Of a DNA stretch of 64,000 nucleotides, positions 45,177 to 54,660 are shown in pieces (position 1 is the stretch's first letter; each line of letters starts with the position of its first letter). The notes beneath the pieces are model-generated. The model made no database searches, was not told where the DNA came from, and saw nothing but the letters and a program-made list of their open reading frames with translations. This DNA is from Lachnospiraceae bacterium (GTDB lineage: Bacteria > Bacillota > Clostridia > Lachnospirales > Lachnospiraceae): contig JAGAYR010000040.1 of NCBI GenBank assembly GCA_017940415.1, forward strand, positions 1-64,000, read 5' to 3'. Made by a program: the position numbers and the translations under genes.

Positions 45177-45596
45177 ATGGCGCTTCGTAAAAACGAGTCG
45201 ATCGAAGATTATCTTGAGTGCATTCTGATGCTGGCTGAGAAAAAGCCGGTTGTCAGAAGTGTGGATATCGCTAACGAGATGGGCTTTAAGAAATCATCCG
45301 TTTCCGTTGCCATGAAGAACCTCAGAGAAAAGGAACACATTGTTGTCTCTGATGAAGGTTACATCACTCTCACGGAATCCGGCAAGGAAATCGCAACCAG
45401 AATCTATGAGAGACACTCACTTTTGACAGAGTGGTTTGTGAACATCGGTATCAATCCTGAGGTTGCTGCGGATGATGCATGTAAAGTAGAGCATGACATA
45501 TCTCAGGAAAGTTTTGAGGCAATTAAGAAGTATGTGCTTAATTGCCGGAAAAACTGTGAGAACTGTGAGATTTATAAAAGGAGATATTCCAAGTGA
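45177..45596 (+). CDS. DtxR/MntR-family metal-dependent repressor
   Basis: 139 residues. Residues 8-65 are a winged helix of the iron-dependent repressor type (SIEDYLECILML, then SSVSVAMKNLREKEHI). Residues 70-125 correspond to the dimerisation/metal region (RHSLLTEWFVNIGINPEVAADDACKVEH), with His, Glu and Asp ligands in place. The C terminus carries CRKNCENC, common in clostridial members. AAGGAG precedes ATG 45177; a TAAAAT -10 lies at 45127. Its stop overlaps the GTG of the permease gene (GTGA), so it probably controls that gene. Iron or manganese is the likely effector. Confidence 0.88.
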   Translation: MALRKNESIEDYLECILMLAEKKPVVRSVDIANEMGFKKSSVSVAMKNLREKEHIVVSDEGYITLTESGKEIATRIYERHSLLTEWFVNIGINPEVAADDACKVEHDISQESFEAIKKYVLNCRKNCENCEIYKRRYSK

Positions 45597-46885
45597 AAAT
45601 TGCTGCCATTATATTGTTTGTGGTCATGTATGTATGCATGATCGCTTTTCCCAAGAGAAGACCCATATTTGCACTTTCAACAGCCGCAATCTATATAATC
45701 ATTTCGCTTCTTCCCATGGCGGATGTTTCAATACTTAAGCTTTCGGATCTTCCGAATGTGATCGACTGGAACGTAATAATGATGATCACGGGAACCATGC
45801 TGATCGTCGATTATTTCATAGAATCCAAGATGCCTAATGTCATTGCGGAGGCCCTTTTAAGAGCCGCACCCAATGTACTTTGGGTTACTGTTTTGATGTC
45901 ACTGTTTTCCGGCATCATCTCTGCGTTTATAGACAATGTAGCTACCGTACTTATGGTAGCTCCCGTAGCAATCGTAATCTGCAAGAAACTTAAGATCTCA
46001 CCTGTAGGAATGGTAATCTGTATCGCTGTTTCATCAAACCTTCAGGGTGCTGCAACTCTTGTAGGAGATACAACTTCCATTATGCTTGCGGGCGCTGCAA
46101 ACATGAACTTCGCAGACTTTTTCGTAATGCACGGAAAAGCGGGAATGTTCTTTGCAACCGAGCTTGGAGCGCTCTTTACCGTTCCCATCATGATGATCAT
46201 GTTCAGGAAGGAAAAAGAGCCCGTAACATCCGATGAGAGAACCAAGGTAGAAGATTATTTCCCTACCGTTATGATGCTCTCATATGTACTTGCACTTATC
46301 ATCGCATCATTTATACCGAACACTCCCGAATGCATCAACGGATATATTTGCATGACCGGTGCAGTTATCACCGTGGTCGTTGAACTTCTTATCCATAAAA
46401 ACACCGAAGGTCTTAAGCACTCCTTCAAGAATCTTGATGTTGATATGATACTGCTCCTCATCGGTCTCTTTTCCGTTATCGGAGGAATTACCAATGTGGG
46501 AGTTATCGGAGATCTTGCAGGCCTGATCGCATCAGCAGGCGGAAGCAATAAGTTCCTGCTCTATACCATTGTTGTATGGGGATCCGTTGTAATCTCGGCA
46601 TTTATCGACAATATCCCTTATGTAGCTACCATGCTTCCCATTCTGGGCGGTGTTGCCTCTACACTGGGCATTGAACCTTACTTCCTTTATTTCGGACTGC
46701 TCGTCGGTGCAACCCTCGGCGGAAACCTTACCCCCATCGGTGCATCAGCCAATATCGCAGGTGTGGGCATGCTGAGAAAAGAAGGATACGAGGTCTCTTT
46801 CGGAGACTTCATGAAGATCGGTGTTCCCTTCACACTTACTGCGGTTATGTCGGGTTACCTCTTCATATGGTTCGTATGGGCTTGA
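45593..46885 (+). CDS. SLC13/ArsB-NhaD-type ion permease
   Basis: 430 residues with about eleven membrane helices and an internal duplication typical of the ion-transporter superfamily: the motif SAFIDNVATVLM near residue 110 is echoed by SAFIDNIPYVATM near 335. This places it with arsenite, sodium/proton or dicarboxylate carriers, but the ion is not determinable. Start GTG 45593 has AAAGGAGAT upstream and overlaps the repressor gene's stop, indicating translational coupling with a metal-responsive regulator; a metal-linked substrate is inference. Confidence 0.85.
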   Translation: MKIAAIILFVVMYVCMIAFPKRRPIFALSTAAIYIIISLLPMADVSILKLSDLPNVIDWNVIMMITGTMLIVDYFIESKMPNVIAEALLRAAPNVLWVTVLMSLFSGIISAFIDNVATVLMVAPVAIVICKKLKISPVGMVICIAVSSNLQGAATLVGDTTSIMLAGAANMNFADFFVMHGKAGMFFATELGALFTVPIMMIMFRKEKEPVTSDERTKVEDYFPTVMMLSYVLALIIASFIPNTPECINGYICMTGAVITVVVELLIHKNTEGLKHSFKNLDVDMILLLIGLFSVIGGITNVGVIGDLAGLIASAGGSNKFLLYTIVVWGSVVISAFIDNIPYVATMLPILGGVASTLGIEPYFLYFGLLVGATLGGNLTPIGASANIAGVGMLRKEGYEVSFGDFMKIGVPFTLTAVMSGYLFIWFVWA

Positions 46886-46900
46886 CAATAAGGTTATAAT
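46882..46900 (+). promoter_or_regulatory. prfC promoter region with unusual box spacing
   Basis: A perfect TATAAT (46895-46900) is preceded by a perfect TTGACA (46882-46887) at only 7 bp. No better -35 lies 17 bp upstream. The TTGACA overlaps the stop codon of the permease gene. The same spacing is seen before rnpB. Confidence 0.45.
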
Positions 46901-46935
46901 TTTATTCTACACATCTATACAGGAGATCTTTGAAA

Positions 46936-48552
46936 ATGAGTTCCGGAAATACAGCTACAGAAATCAACCGAAGGCGTACGTTTGCCATCATATCCCACCC
47001 GGATGCAGGTAAAACTACCCTTACAGAAAAATTCTTATTATACGGCGGAGCCATAAATCTTGCAGGTTCTGTTAAAGGAAAAGCGACTGCAAGACATGCG
47101 GTTTCCGACTGGATGGAGATTGAAAAGCAGCGTGGTATTTCCGTTACATCATCCGTTCTTCAGTTCGAATATGACGGTTACTGCATCAATATCCTTGATA
47201 CCCCGGGTCACCAGGATTTCTCGGAGGATACCTACAGAACCCTTATGGCAGCGGACTCCGCAGTCATGGTCATAGACGGATCAAAGGGCGTTGAGGCTCA
47301 GACCAGAAAACTCTTCAAGGTCTGCGTAATGCGCCATATCCCTATTTTCACATTTATCAATAAGCTGGACCGTGATGCCATGGATACCTTCGATCTTCTC
47401 GACGATATCGAAAAAGAGCTCGGCATCGCTACCTGTCCCGTAAACTGGCCCATCGGTTCCGGTAAGGAATTTCAGGGGGTTTACGACAGAAAATCCCAGA
47501 CCGTAATTACATATTCCGATACCGAAAAGGGTACCAAAGAAGGTGTATCCGAGGTTGTATCCGTATCCGATGAATCGGCTATGAGAAATCTCATCGGTGA
47601 TGATGCTGCGGATAAGCTTCTCGGAGAGATGGAGCTTCTTGACGGTGCAGGCGCTGATTTTGATCTTGATGCCGTAAGAGCAGGAGAACTTACTCCCGTA
47701 TGTTTCGGTTCCGCACTTACCAATTTCGGTGTAGAGATATTCCTGAAGCATTTCCTGGACATGACCACATCACCTCTTCCCAGAGAGGCTACAAACGGAG
47801 CGGGAGAGAGAATCACCGTTAATCCTCTTGAGGATGATTTCTCCGCATTCGTATTCAAGATTCAGGCAAACATGAATAAGGCTCACAGAGACAGAGTCGC
47901 ATTCATGAGAATAGTATCCGGAAGATTCGATGCCGATAAAGAAGTCAAGCATCTGGCAACCGGAAAGAGCATGAGGCTTTCACAGCCCCAGCAGATCATG
48001 GCGGACGAAAGAAAGATCCTGTCCGAGGCGTACGGCGGAGATATCATAGGTGTCTTCGATCCCGGTATCTTTTCCATAGGAGATACGGTCTGTGCACCTT
48101 CAATGACCGTTAAATTCGACGGAATCCCCACATTCGCTCCCGAGCATTTCTGCAGGGTACATCTGATGGATACAATGAAGAGAAAGCAGTTTGTAAAGGG
48201 TGCTACCCAGATAGCTCAGGAAGGTGCCATTCAGATCTTCACCGAGCTTTCCGGAACCATGGAAGATGTAATAGTCGGAGTTGTCGGCGTACTTCAGTTT
48301 GATGTATTCAAATACCGCATGGAAAATGAATACAATGTAGAAGTCAGGATGGATTCACTTCCCTACGAGCACATCCGCTGGATAGTCAATCCCGGAGACT
48401 TCGATCTGGACCGCCTTACCGGTACTTCCGACATGAAGAAAGTACGCGATATGAAGGGCAATCCTTTGCTCCTGTTCGTTAACGAGTGGAGTGCCCAGAT
48501 GACCGTAGACAGAAATAAGGGTCTTGAACTTGCCGATTTTTCAAAGAATTAG
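46936..48552 (+). CDS. prfC: Peptide chain release factor 3
   Basis: GTPase that recycles RF1/RF2 from terminated ribosomes, 538 residues. The G1 motif HPDAGKTTL is near residue 20, switch II DTPGHQDF near 86 and NKLDRDAMD near 141. AGGAG at 46921 fits ATG 46936 better than the in-frame TTG 46930. A TATAAT box at 46895-46900, with TTGACA 7 bp upstream, lies in the short leader. Confidence 0.95.
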   Translation: MSSGNTATEINRRRTFAIISHPDAGKTTLTEKFLLYGGAINLAGSVKGKATARHAVSDWMEIEKQRGISVTSSVLQFEYDGYCINILDTPGHQDFSEDTYRTLMAADSAVMVIDGSKGVEAQTRKLFKVCVMRHIPIFTFINKLDRDAMDTFDLLDDIEKELGIATCPVNWPIGSGKEFQGVYDRKSQTVITYSDTEKGTKEGVSEVVSVSDESAMRNLIGDDAADKLLGEMELLDGAGADFDLDAVRAGELTPVCFGSALTNFGVEIFLKHFLDMTTSPLPREATNGAGERITVNPLEDDFSAFVFKIQANMNKAHRDRVAFMRIVSGRFDADKEVKHLATGKSMRLSQPQQIMADERKILSEAYGGDIIGVFDPGIFSIGDTVCAPSMTVKFDGIPTFAPEHFCRVHLMDTMKRKQFVKGATQIAQEGAIQIFTELSGTMEDVIVGVVGVLQFDVFKYRMENEYNVEVRMDSLPYEHIRWIVNPGDFDLDRLTGTSDMKKVRDMKGNPLLLFVNEWSAQMTVDRNKGLELADFSKN

Positions 48553-48627
48553 AAAAAAAGCCCGAAATATGGTAAAATATTAGGGTCTGTACAGACAAAA
48601 GGTTTGTTTTTCGAAAGGAGACCTAAA

Positions 48628-49002
48628 ATGGCTGCTGTAAAAGAAAAGAAGGTCAAAGCACCTAAGAATACCACCGAGAAATCCGGTATTTCAATCGGAA
48701 CCAGTGAGAATAACGGTCACGTATTTATTGCCGATGCGGTAGTTGCCGAGATCGCTGCTCTTGCCGCAAGCGAGATCGAAGGCGTTGAAGGCATTGCCGA
48801 GAAGGCTAAGAATAAATCACTTATCAAAGCTGACATTGCGGGAACCAATGTTAAGATATCCATGATCATCTCCACCAGATTCGGATATCCCATCCCTGCA
48901 ACCTGCCAGGCAGTTCAGTCCAGAGTTAAGCAGTCGGTTGAGAATATGACCGGCCTTACCTGCACCGACGTAAATATCAGAGTAAGCGGAGTAGAGATCT
49001 GA
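48628..49002 (+). CDS. Asp23/Gls24-family envelope-stress protein
   Basis: 124 residues with the family motif ADAVVAEIAALAASEIEGVEGI near residue 38-60 (given here only in part) and the C-terminal CTDVNIRVSGVEI. Members such as YqhY sit beside the acc or nusB genes in Firmicutes and are linked to membrane or lipid homeostasis. AAAGGAG precedes ATG 48628; the longer frame is rejected. Immediately followed by nusB, matching the yqhY-nusB order of Bacillus. A TAAAAT -10 is at 48573. Confidence 0.9.
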   Translation: MAAVKEKKVKAPKNTTEKSGISIGTSENNGHVFIADAVVAEIAALAASEIEGVEGIAEKAKNKSLIKADIAGTNVKISMIISTRFGYPIPATCQAVQSRVKQSVENMTGLTCTDVNIRVSGVEI

Positions 49003-49003
49003 C

Positions 49004-49438
49004 GTGGATATTACCGATAAAAAAAACATGACAAGACATATGTTGCGGGACAAGGTCTTCGGACTTGTGTTCCGCATTGAATTTTATCCTGAAAACGAGC
49101 TTGAAGAGCAGGTGAAATTCTTCGAAGAGTACGCCGGAGAGGAGGAATATCTTCCCGAGGATCTCGAGTATATCACCGGCAAATTTGGGGCCGTTAAGGA
49201 TAAACTTACGGAGATAGATCAGGCGATAGACAAATGTGCCGTCGGCTGGACCAGAAGCCGTATGGGCAAGTGTGAACTTGCGGCACTGAGACTGGGCATA
49301 TATGAGATGCTCTATGACGATGACATTCCCGAAGGCGTAGCTATGGATGAAGCCGTAGAGATTGCCAAGACTTACGGGGATAACACCTCGGGAGCATTTG
49401 TAAATGCCATCCTTACCAAAGTCAGGGAAAATTCTTAA
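49004..49438 (+). CDS. nusB: Transcription antitermination factor NusB
   Basis: 144 residues, all-helical RNA-binding factor that acts with NusE (S10) on rRNA antitermination. RHMLRDKVFGLVFRIEF at residue 11 and AVEIAKTYGDNTSGAFVNAIL near the C terminus are characteristic. The start is GTG 49004 with GGAG nearby, one base after the previous stop; ATG 49028 is possible but has no ribosome site. Its TAA overlaps the xseA ATG. Confidence 0.92.
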   Translation: MDITDKKNMTRHMLRDKVFGLVFRIEFYPENELEEQVKFFEEYAGEEEYLPEDLEYITGKFGAVKDKLTEIDQAIDKCAVGWTRSRMGKCELAALRLGIYEMLYDDDIPEGVAMDEAVEIAKTYGDNTSGAFVNAILTKVRENS

Positions 49439-50709
49439 TGGCATTTAAAGTATCGGAACTTGTTCAGAATCTGAATAATGCCATCAGACTGAGCAACTCT
49501 TTGAGCAAAGTAGAGATAGAAGGCGAGATAACAGGTTATCACGGTCCTAACAGGAGCGGCCATATCTATTTTGATCTTAAGGATGATAAAGCAATAATCA
49601 AGTGCATGATGTTTGCAAGCAAATGCACTTATGAGTATAAACAGATCATCCGCGAAGGAGCTGAGGTCGTCTTATACGGGAGCCTGAATTACCACCAGCA
49701 GTTCGGGCTTTCTTTTGTATTTGAGAGAATAGACGACGGCGGCGAAGGCGCAAGGATGAGAGCTCTCGAAGAACTCAGGCGTGAGCTGGAAGAACTGGGG
49801 ATGTTTGATGAGATGTACAAAAAGCCCATTCCCAGATTTCCCAAGACCATAGGACTTATCACGGCTCTTTCGGGAGCAGCCATAAGCGATGTGGTTACCA
49901 ATGCACGCAAGAATAATCCTTATGTGCAGATAGTCGTTGCCCCCGCACTTATGGAAGGCGACGGAGCGGCAGCGGAAGTTGTCCGGGCAATAAAGCTCAT
50001 GGATAAATTTGGTCCCGACGTTATCCTGCTTACAAGGGGAGGAGGATCCAAGGACAGTCTTTGGACATTTAATGAGCGTGATGTGGCACAGGCGGTTTTT
50101 GACTGCGAAACGCCTATAGTATCGGCCATAGGGCATGACAGGGATCATTCACTGACGGATGACATAGCCGATCATCATGAATCAACACCTACGGGCGCGG
50201 CTCTTTTCCTGACGGAGGATTTCAAAGATCTTCTGGGATATCTGGACGAGGCTCCGGACGTACTCCTTTCACTTATGAACTCTCACATTAAAGATTGCAG
50301 AGTAAGGGTCCGGGAAGCTACTGCGCAGGTAAAATACAATTCTCCGCAGAGCAGGCTGGAACGTCGTAAAAAAGAACTGGAAAAGTACGGCGTCACATTA
50401 AAAGGACTTATGGATTCAAAACTTGCTTCGGATAAAGCAAGACTTGATAAAACCAAGAATATGCTTCCCGCACTGATGGACAGGTCCCTTAAAAAAGCTC
50501 ATTACAGAAAAGATCTGTATGTGGGAAAACTGGAAGGACTGTCACCCGTATCCAGATTAAAGAGCGGCTTTTCATACGTATCGGATGAGGGCGGCAAGAA
50601 TGTCAGATCCGTTTCGCAGGTGAAAGCAGGCAATCAGTTAAGGATCAGGGTGACCGACGGAGAAATCACATCTACCGTAGATTCCGCGGTTAAACTATCG
50701 GAGGAATAA
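49438..50709 (+). CDS. xseA: Exodeoxyribonuclease VII large subunit
   Basis: 423 residues. Residues 1-100 are the OB-fold DNA-binding domain (VEGEITGYHGPNRSGHIYFDL), followed by the catalytic domain with TRGGGSKDSLWTFNE near 200 and GHDRDHSLTDDIADHHEST near 236, then a coiled-coil and a C-terminal GFSYV segment. It degrades single-stranded DNA with XseB, the next gene. Overlaps nusB by one base. Confidence 0.95.
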   Translation: MAFKVSELVQNLNNAIRLSNSLSKVEIEGEITGYHGPNRSGHIYFDLKDDKAIIKCMMFASKCTYEYKQIIREGAEVVLYGSLNYHQQFGLSFVFERIDDGGEGARMRALEELRRELEELGMFDEMYKKPIPRFPKTIGLITALSGAAISDVVTNARKNNPYVQIVVAPALMEGDGAAAEVVRAIKLMDKFGPDVILLTRGGGSKDSLWTFNERDVAQAVFDCETPIVSAIGHDRDHSLTDDIADHHESTPTGAALFLTEDFKDLLGYLDEAPDVLLSLMNSHIKDCRVRVREATAQVKYNSPQSRLERRKKELEKYGVTLKGLMDSKLASDKARLDKTKNMLPALMDRSLKKAHYRKDLYVGKLEGLSPVSRLKSGFSYVSDEGGKNVRSVSQVKAGNQLRIRVTDGEITSTVDSAVKLSEE

Positions 50710-50710
50710 A

Positions 50711-50941
50711 ATGGCAGCAAAGGCTGATAAAGATATTGCAAAAGAAAACACCCTTGAAGAGAATTTCGAACTCTTAAGTGAGGTTACGGAAAAATTGCAG
50801 TCCGATGATCTTCCTCTTGAAGAGGCGTTCGAGAATTATAAAAAGGGTATGGATCTGATCAAAAAATGTTCCGACCAGATCGATAAGGTTGAAAAAGAAG
50901 TACTCAAGCTTAATTCCGATATGAGTCTGGATAAAATCTGA
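50711..50941 (+). CDS. xseB: Exodeoxyribonuclease VII small subunit
   Basis: 76 residues with the standard pattern LEENFELLSEVTEKLQSDDL then LEEAFENYKKGMDLIKKC. It starts one base after xseA and binds that subunit's coiled-coil. Confidence 0.93.
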   Translation: MAAKADKDIAKENTLEENFELLSEVTEKLQSDDLPLEEAFENYKKGMDLIKKCSDQIDKVEKEVLKLNSDMSLDKI

Positions 50942-50950
50942 GGGGTAAAA

Positions 50951-51901
50951 GTGGACAGAAAAGTATTCGTAACAGAATTAAAACGTCAGACTGAGATTGC
51001 AGAAAGCATTGTGATGAAATATCTTCCCGATCCGGAGGATAAGTTCCAGAAATCCGTCATTGAGGCGATGAATTATTCGGTGACTGTGGGAGGAAAGCGT
51101 TTAAGACCTCTTCTTATGCAGGAAACTTACCGCATGTTCAGGGGACAGGACGAGATTATCGAGCCTTTCATGGCTGCCATCGAAATGATCCATACATATT
51201 CGCTGGTACATGACGATCTTCCGGCAATGGATAATGACACTCTCAGAAGAGGTAAGGATACCACCTGGAAAAAGTACGGCGAAGCAATGGCAATCCTTGC
51301 AGGTGACGGGCTTCTCAATTACGCGTATGAGACTGCCATAAAGAGTTTCTACCTCATCGAAAAAGAAGGAGCTCTCTACGAGGCGGGTCCCGAGACCATA
51401 ACTTCCAGATACCAGTCCTGTGCAAAGGCTATGAACATCCTTACACAGAAAGCCGGAATATTCGGAATGGTGGGTGGCCAGTGCCTTGATGTGGAGGCGG
51501 AAAAACAAAACCTGGATCTGACGGAAGAACAGCTTCTTTTCATACACGAACACAAGACCGCAGCACTTATACAGGCAAGCTTCATGATAGGCGGAGCGCT
51601 TGCGGGTGCGGGTAAGAGACAGATAGAAAGACTCGAGAAGATCGGGTATAACATCGGAGTCGCATTCCAGATAAGGGATGACTGTCTTGATGTTATAGGT
51701 GATACCGAAACACTGGGTAAGAATGTAGGATCCGACGAAAAAGACGGTAAGAAAACCTACGTAACACTTCACGGACTGGAGCAGTCCGAAGAAGATGAGA
51801 AGAGAATGACCGAAGAGGCACTTGAACTTCTCACCGGCTTACCCGGAAAACATGAATTTATGGAGGAGCTGCTTTTATCGCTCCTTGGAAGACGAAATTA
51901 A
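50951..51901 (+). CDS. ispA: Polyprenyl (farnesyl/geranylgeranyl) diphosphate synthase
   Basis: Condenses isopentenyl and allylic diphosphates, 316 residues. The two Asp-rich motifs are DDLPAMDND near residue 88 (the first motif with two intervening residues, bacterial FPP type) and DDCLDVIGD near 242. Slightly longer than the usual 295. Start GTG 50951 after GAGGGG. Next gene is dxs, first enzyme of the precursor pathway, one base downstream. Confidence 0.93.
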   Translation: MDRKVFVTELKRQTEIAESIVMKYLPDPEDKFQKSVIEAMNYSVTVGGKRLRPLLMQETYRMFRGQDEIIEPFMAAIEMIHTYSLVHDDLPAMDNDTLRRGKDTTWKKYGEAMAILAGDGLLNYAYETAIKSFYLIEKEGALYEAGPETITSRYQSCAKAMNILTQKAGIFGMVGGQCLDVEAEKQNLDLTEEQLLFIHEHKTAALIQASFMIGGALAGAGKRQIERLEKIGYNIGVAFQIRDDCLDVIGDTETLGKNVGSDEKDGKKTYVTLHGLEQSEEDEKRMTEEALELLTGLPGKHEFMEELLLSLLGRRN

Positions 51902-51902
51902 A

Positions 51903-53771
51903 ATGATCCTTGATTCAATAAATAAAACAGGTGACATCAAGAATGTCCCTTTTGACAAGATGGATGTGCTTGCATCCGATATCAGAGAGTTTTTGATCGA
52001 TAAGGTCAGTAAGACCGGCGGTCATCTCGGAGCTAACTTAGGTGTTGTGGAACTTACCATGGCGCTTCATCTTGAACTTGATCTTCCCAAAGACAAGATC
52101 ATCTGGGACGTAGGTCATCAGTCATATACTCACAAGATACTTACAGGAAGAAAAGACGGTTTTGATAATCTTCGCAAGTACGGCGGTATGAGCGGATTCC
52201 CCAAAGCATCAGAGAGCGATTGCGACTGCTTTGATACGGGACACAGTTCAACATCCATATCCGCGGGCCTCGGCATGGTATGTGCCCGTGATATGAGAGG
52301 AAGCGATGAGACCATCGTATCCGTTATAGGTGACGGATCTCTTACAGGTGGTATGGCTTACGAAGCACTCAATAACGCGGGAAGACTGGATTCGAATTTT
52401 ATCATCATTCTCAATGACAACAACATGTCCATATCGGAGAATGTTGGCGGTGTTCCCAAGTACCTTAATTCCATCAGAACCTCAACCGGATATCTGGGAC
52501 TTAAGGAAAGCGTATATAAGAAGATCAAAGACAAGCCTTACGGTGACAATGTTGTAGGCAAGATAAGAAGAGCCAAGAACTCTTTTAAATCCCTCATGGT
52601 TCCTGCGGGAATGATGTTCGAGGAAATGGGCGTTGTATATCTGGGCCCCGTTGACGGACATAACATATATGCCCTCAGAACCGCCATCACCGAAGCTAAG
52701 CGTTTTAAGAGAGCTGTGCTTATCCATGTCATCACCAAAAAGGGTAACGGATTTGAGCCTGCCATCAAGCATCCTGCAAGATTCCACGGAACAGAGCCTT
52801 TTGACGTAACAAACGGTGTTCCTCTGAATCACAGAACCGTTGCGGGCTGGACTGACATTTTTTCCACCGTAATGTGCAAGCTGGGTGAAAGAGATGACAA
52901 GGTTGTTGCCATAACCGCTGCCATGGCTGAAGGATGCGGCCTAAAACGTTTCAGAAATAAATTCCCGGAAAGATTCTATGATGTGGGAATCGCCGAACAG
53001 CATGCGGTAACCTTTGCCGCAGGACTTGCACGTGGCGGATTCAAGCCCATAGTTGCGGTTTATTCGTCGTTTTTACAAAGAGCATACGATCAGGTTCTTC
53101 ATGATGTATGCCTCCAGAATCTTCCCGTTGTATTTGCCATAGACAGAGGCGGACTTGTGGGCGCAGACGGAGAAACACATCAGGGTGTATTCGATCTGTC
53201 CTATCTGACTCAGATGCCTAATATGGTGGTGATGTCTCCCAAGAATAAATGGGAGCTTTCGGATATGCTCAAATTTGCGGTTTCTTATAACGGACCCGTT
53301 GCCGTAAGATACCCCAGAGGAACCGCTTATGCCGGACTTGAAGAGCACAGACAGCCCATTGAACTCGGAAAGAGTGAATGGATCTGTGAAGAGGACGGCA
53401 TCTGCATCATGGCCATAGGAAACATGGTGGAGACCGCACTTAAGGTAAAAGAGCTTCTTGAGGGAACTTCACTTCATGTAAGTATTGTAAATGCAAGATT
53501 TGCCAAGCCCCTTGATAAGGACATGATATTGAGCATCTGCAAGAATCATTCGTTTATCGTGACCCTTGAAGACAATGTGGTAAGAGGCGGCTTCGGAAGC
53601 GGAGTACTTGAACTATTATCCGAAGAAGGCATTGAAAAAGAAGTTATGTGTCTGGGAATTCCCGACAGATTTATTCATCAGGGAAGCATAGATCAGCTTA
53701 GAAAAGAAATCGGACTCGATCCCGAAAGTATTGCCGATCAGATCAAGAAGAAGCTTTCCATGGGACTTTGA
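51903..53771 (+). CDS. dxs: 1-deoxy-D-xylulose-5-phosphate synthase
   Basis: Thiamine-diphosphate enzyme making DXP from pyruvate and glyceraldehyde 3-phosphate, first step of the MEP isoprenoid pathway. 622 residues with the TPP motif GDGSLTGGMAYEALNNAG near 150, EQHAVTFAAG near 365 and DRGGLVGADGETHQG near 415. ATG 51903 is chosen; the frame extends upstream within ispA without a ribosome site. Neighbouring ispA uses the pathway's products. Confidence 0.95.
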   Translation: MILDSINKTGDIKNVPFDKMDVLASDIREFLIDKVSKTGGHLGANLGVVELTMALHLELDLPKDKIIWDVGHQSYTHKILTGRKDGFDNLRKYGGMSGFPKASESDCDCFDTGHSSTSISAGLGMVCARDMRGSDETIVSVIGDGSLTGGMAYEALNNAGRLDSNFIIILNDNNMSISENVGGVPKYLNSIRTSTGYLGLKESVYKKIKDKPYGDNVVGKIRRAKNSFKSLMVPAGMMFEEMGVVYLGPVDGHNIYALRTAITEAKRFKRAVLIHVITKKGNGFEPAIKHPARFHGTEPFDVTNGVPLNHRTVAGWTDIFSTVMCKLGERDDKVVAITAAMAEGCGLKRFRNKFPERFYDVGIAEQHAVTFAAGLARGGFKPIVAVYSSFLQRAYDQVLHDVCLQNLPVVFAIDRGGLVGADGETHQGVFDLSYLTQMPNMVVMSPKNKWELSDMLKFAVSYNGPVAVRYPRGTAYAGLEEHRQPIELGKSEWICEEDGICIMAIGNMVETALKVKELLEGTSLHVSIVNARFAKPLDKDMILSICKNHSFIVTLEDNVVRGGFGSGVLELLSEEGIEKEVMCLGIPDRFIHQGSIDQLRKEIGLDPESIADQIKKKLSMGL

Positions 53772-53772
53772 T

Positions 53773-54660
53773 ATGAAAGAAAGACTTGATGTTTTGCTCG
53801 TTAATATGGGTCTTGCTCCTTCGAGAGAAAAAGCCAAAGCACTTATCATGGCAGGTGAAGTATTTGTGGACGGAAACCGCGAAGATAAGGCCGGAGCAAG
53901 TTTTAATCCCGAAGGGTTAAATATCGAAGTAAGATCCAAACAACTTAAATATGTAAGCCGCGGAGGCTTCAAGCTTGAGAAAGCTATGGAAGTGTGGGGC
54001 ATTGATCTCAGCGGCAAGGTGTGCATGGACATCGGTTCATCCACCGGCGGTTTTACAGACTGCATGCTCCAAAACGGTGCGGTAAGAGTGTATTCCGTTG
54101 ACGTGGGAAGAGGCCAGCTTGACTGGAAGCTCAGAAACGATGAGAGAGTCGTGGTAATGGAACAGACTAATTTCCGTTTTCTGACTCCCGCAGATATTCC
54201 CGAGAAGATAGATTTTGCCAGTGTTGATGTTTCTTTTATCTCCCTTGATAAGATACTGATTCCCGCAAGAAACCTTCTCTCCGAGCACGGTCGTATAGTT
54301 GCACTCATCAAACCGCAGTTTGAAGCCGGCAAAGGAAAGGTCGGTAAAAACGGAGTCGTAAGAGAATTGTCCGTTCATGAAGAAGTCATTGAAAGAGCAG
54401 TAAGTTTTGCGGATTTCGTGGGATTTAAGATACTCGGAATTGACTTTTCACCCATAAAAGGTCCGGAAGGTAATATCGAATATCTTATGAGCCTTGAGAA
54501 GAAGGATGATATCCCTGAAGATATTTTAAAGCTTGAAGAAAAAGAAGCCATCGAAAGCTTTGAGGAAGCCGGAAAACAGGGACTTTGGATTGCATCCGAA
54601 GATAGCTTTAAGGTCCGGATAAAAGAACTGGCAGGTAAATCTCATACGGAGCTTACATGA
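53773..54660 (+). CDS. tlyA: TlyA-family rRNA 2'-O-methyltransferase
   Basis: 295 residues: N-terminal S4 RNA-binding domain (about 1-60, KERLDVLLVNMGLAPSREKA) and an FtsJ-like Rossmann methyltransferase with SAM motif VCMDIGSSTGGFTDC near 79. It is predicted to methylate ribose in rRNA; hemolysin names for this family are historical. ATG 53773 is one base after dxs. The end overlaps nadK by four bases. Confidence 0.92.
   Translation: MKERLDVLLVNMGLAPSREKAKALIMAGEVFVDGNREDKAGASFNPEGLNIEVRSKQLKYVSRGGFKLEKAMEVWGIDLSGKVCMDIGSSTGGFTDCMLQNGAVRVYSVDVGRGQLDWKLRNDERVVVMEQTNFRFLTPADIPEKIDFASVDVSFISLDKILIPARNLLSEHGRIVALIKPQFEAGKGKVGKNGVVRELSVHEEVIERAVSFADFVGFKILGIDFSPIKGPEGNIEYLMSLEKKDDIPEDILKLEEKEAIESFEEAGKQGLWIASEDSFKVRIKELAGKSHTELT

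Noticed and set aside
51822..51902. Upstream extension of dxs into ispA
   Set aside because: No ribosome site, and the known Dxs N terminus matches ATG 51903.
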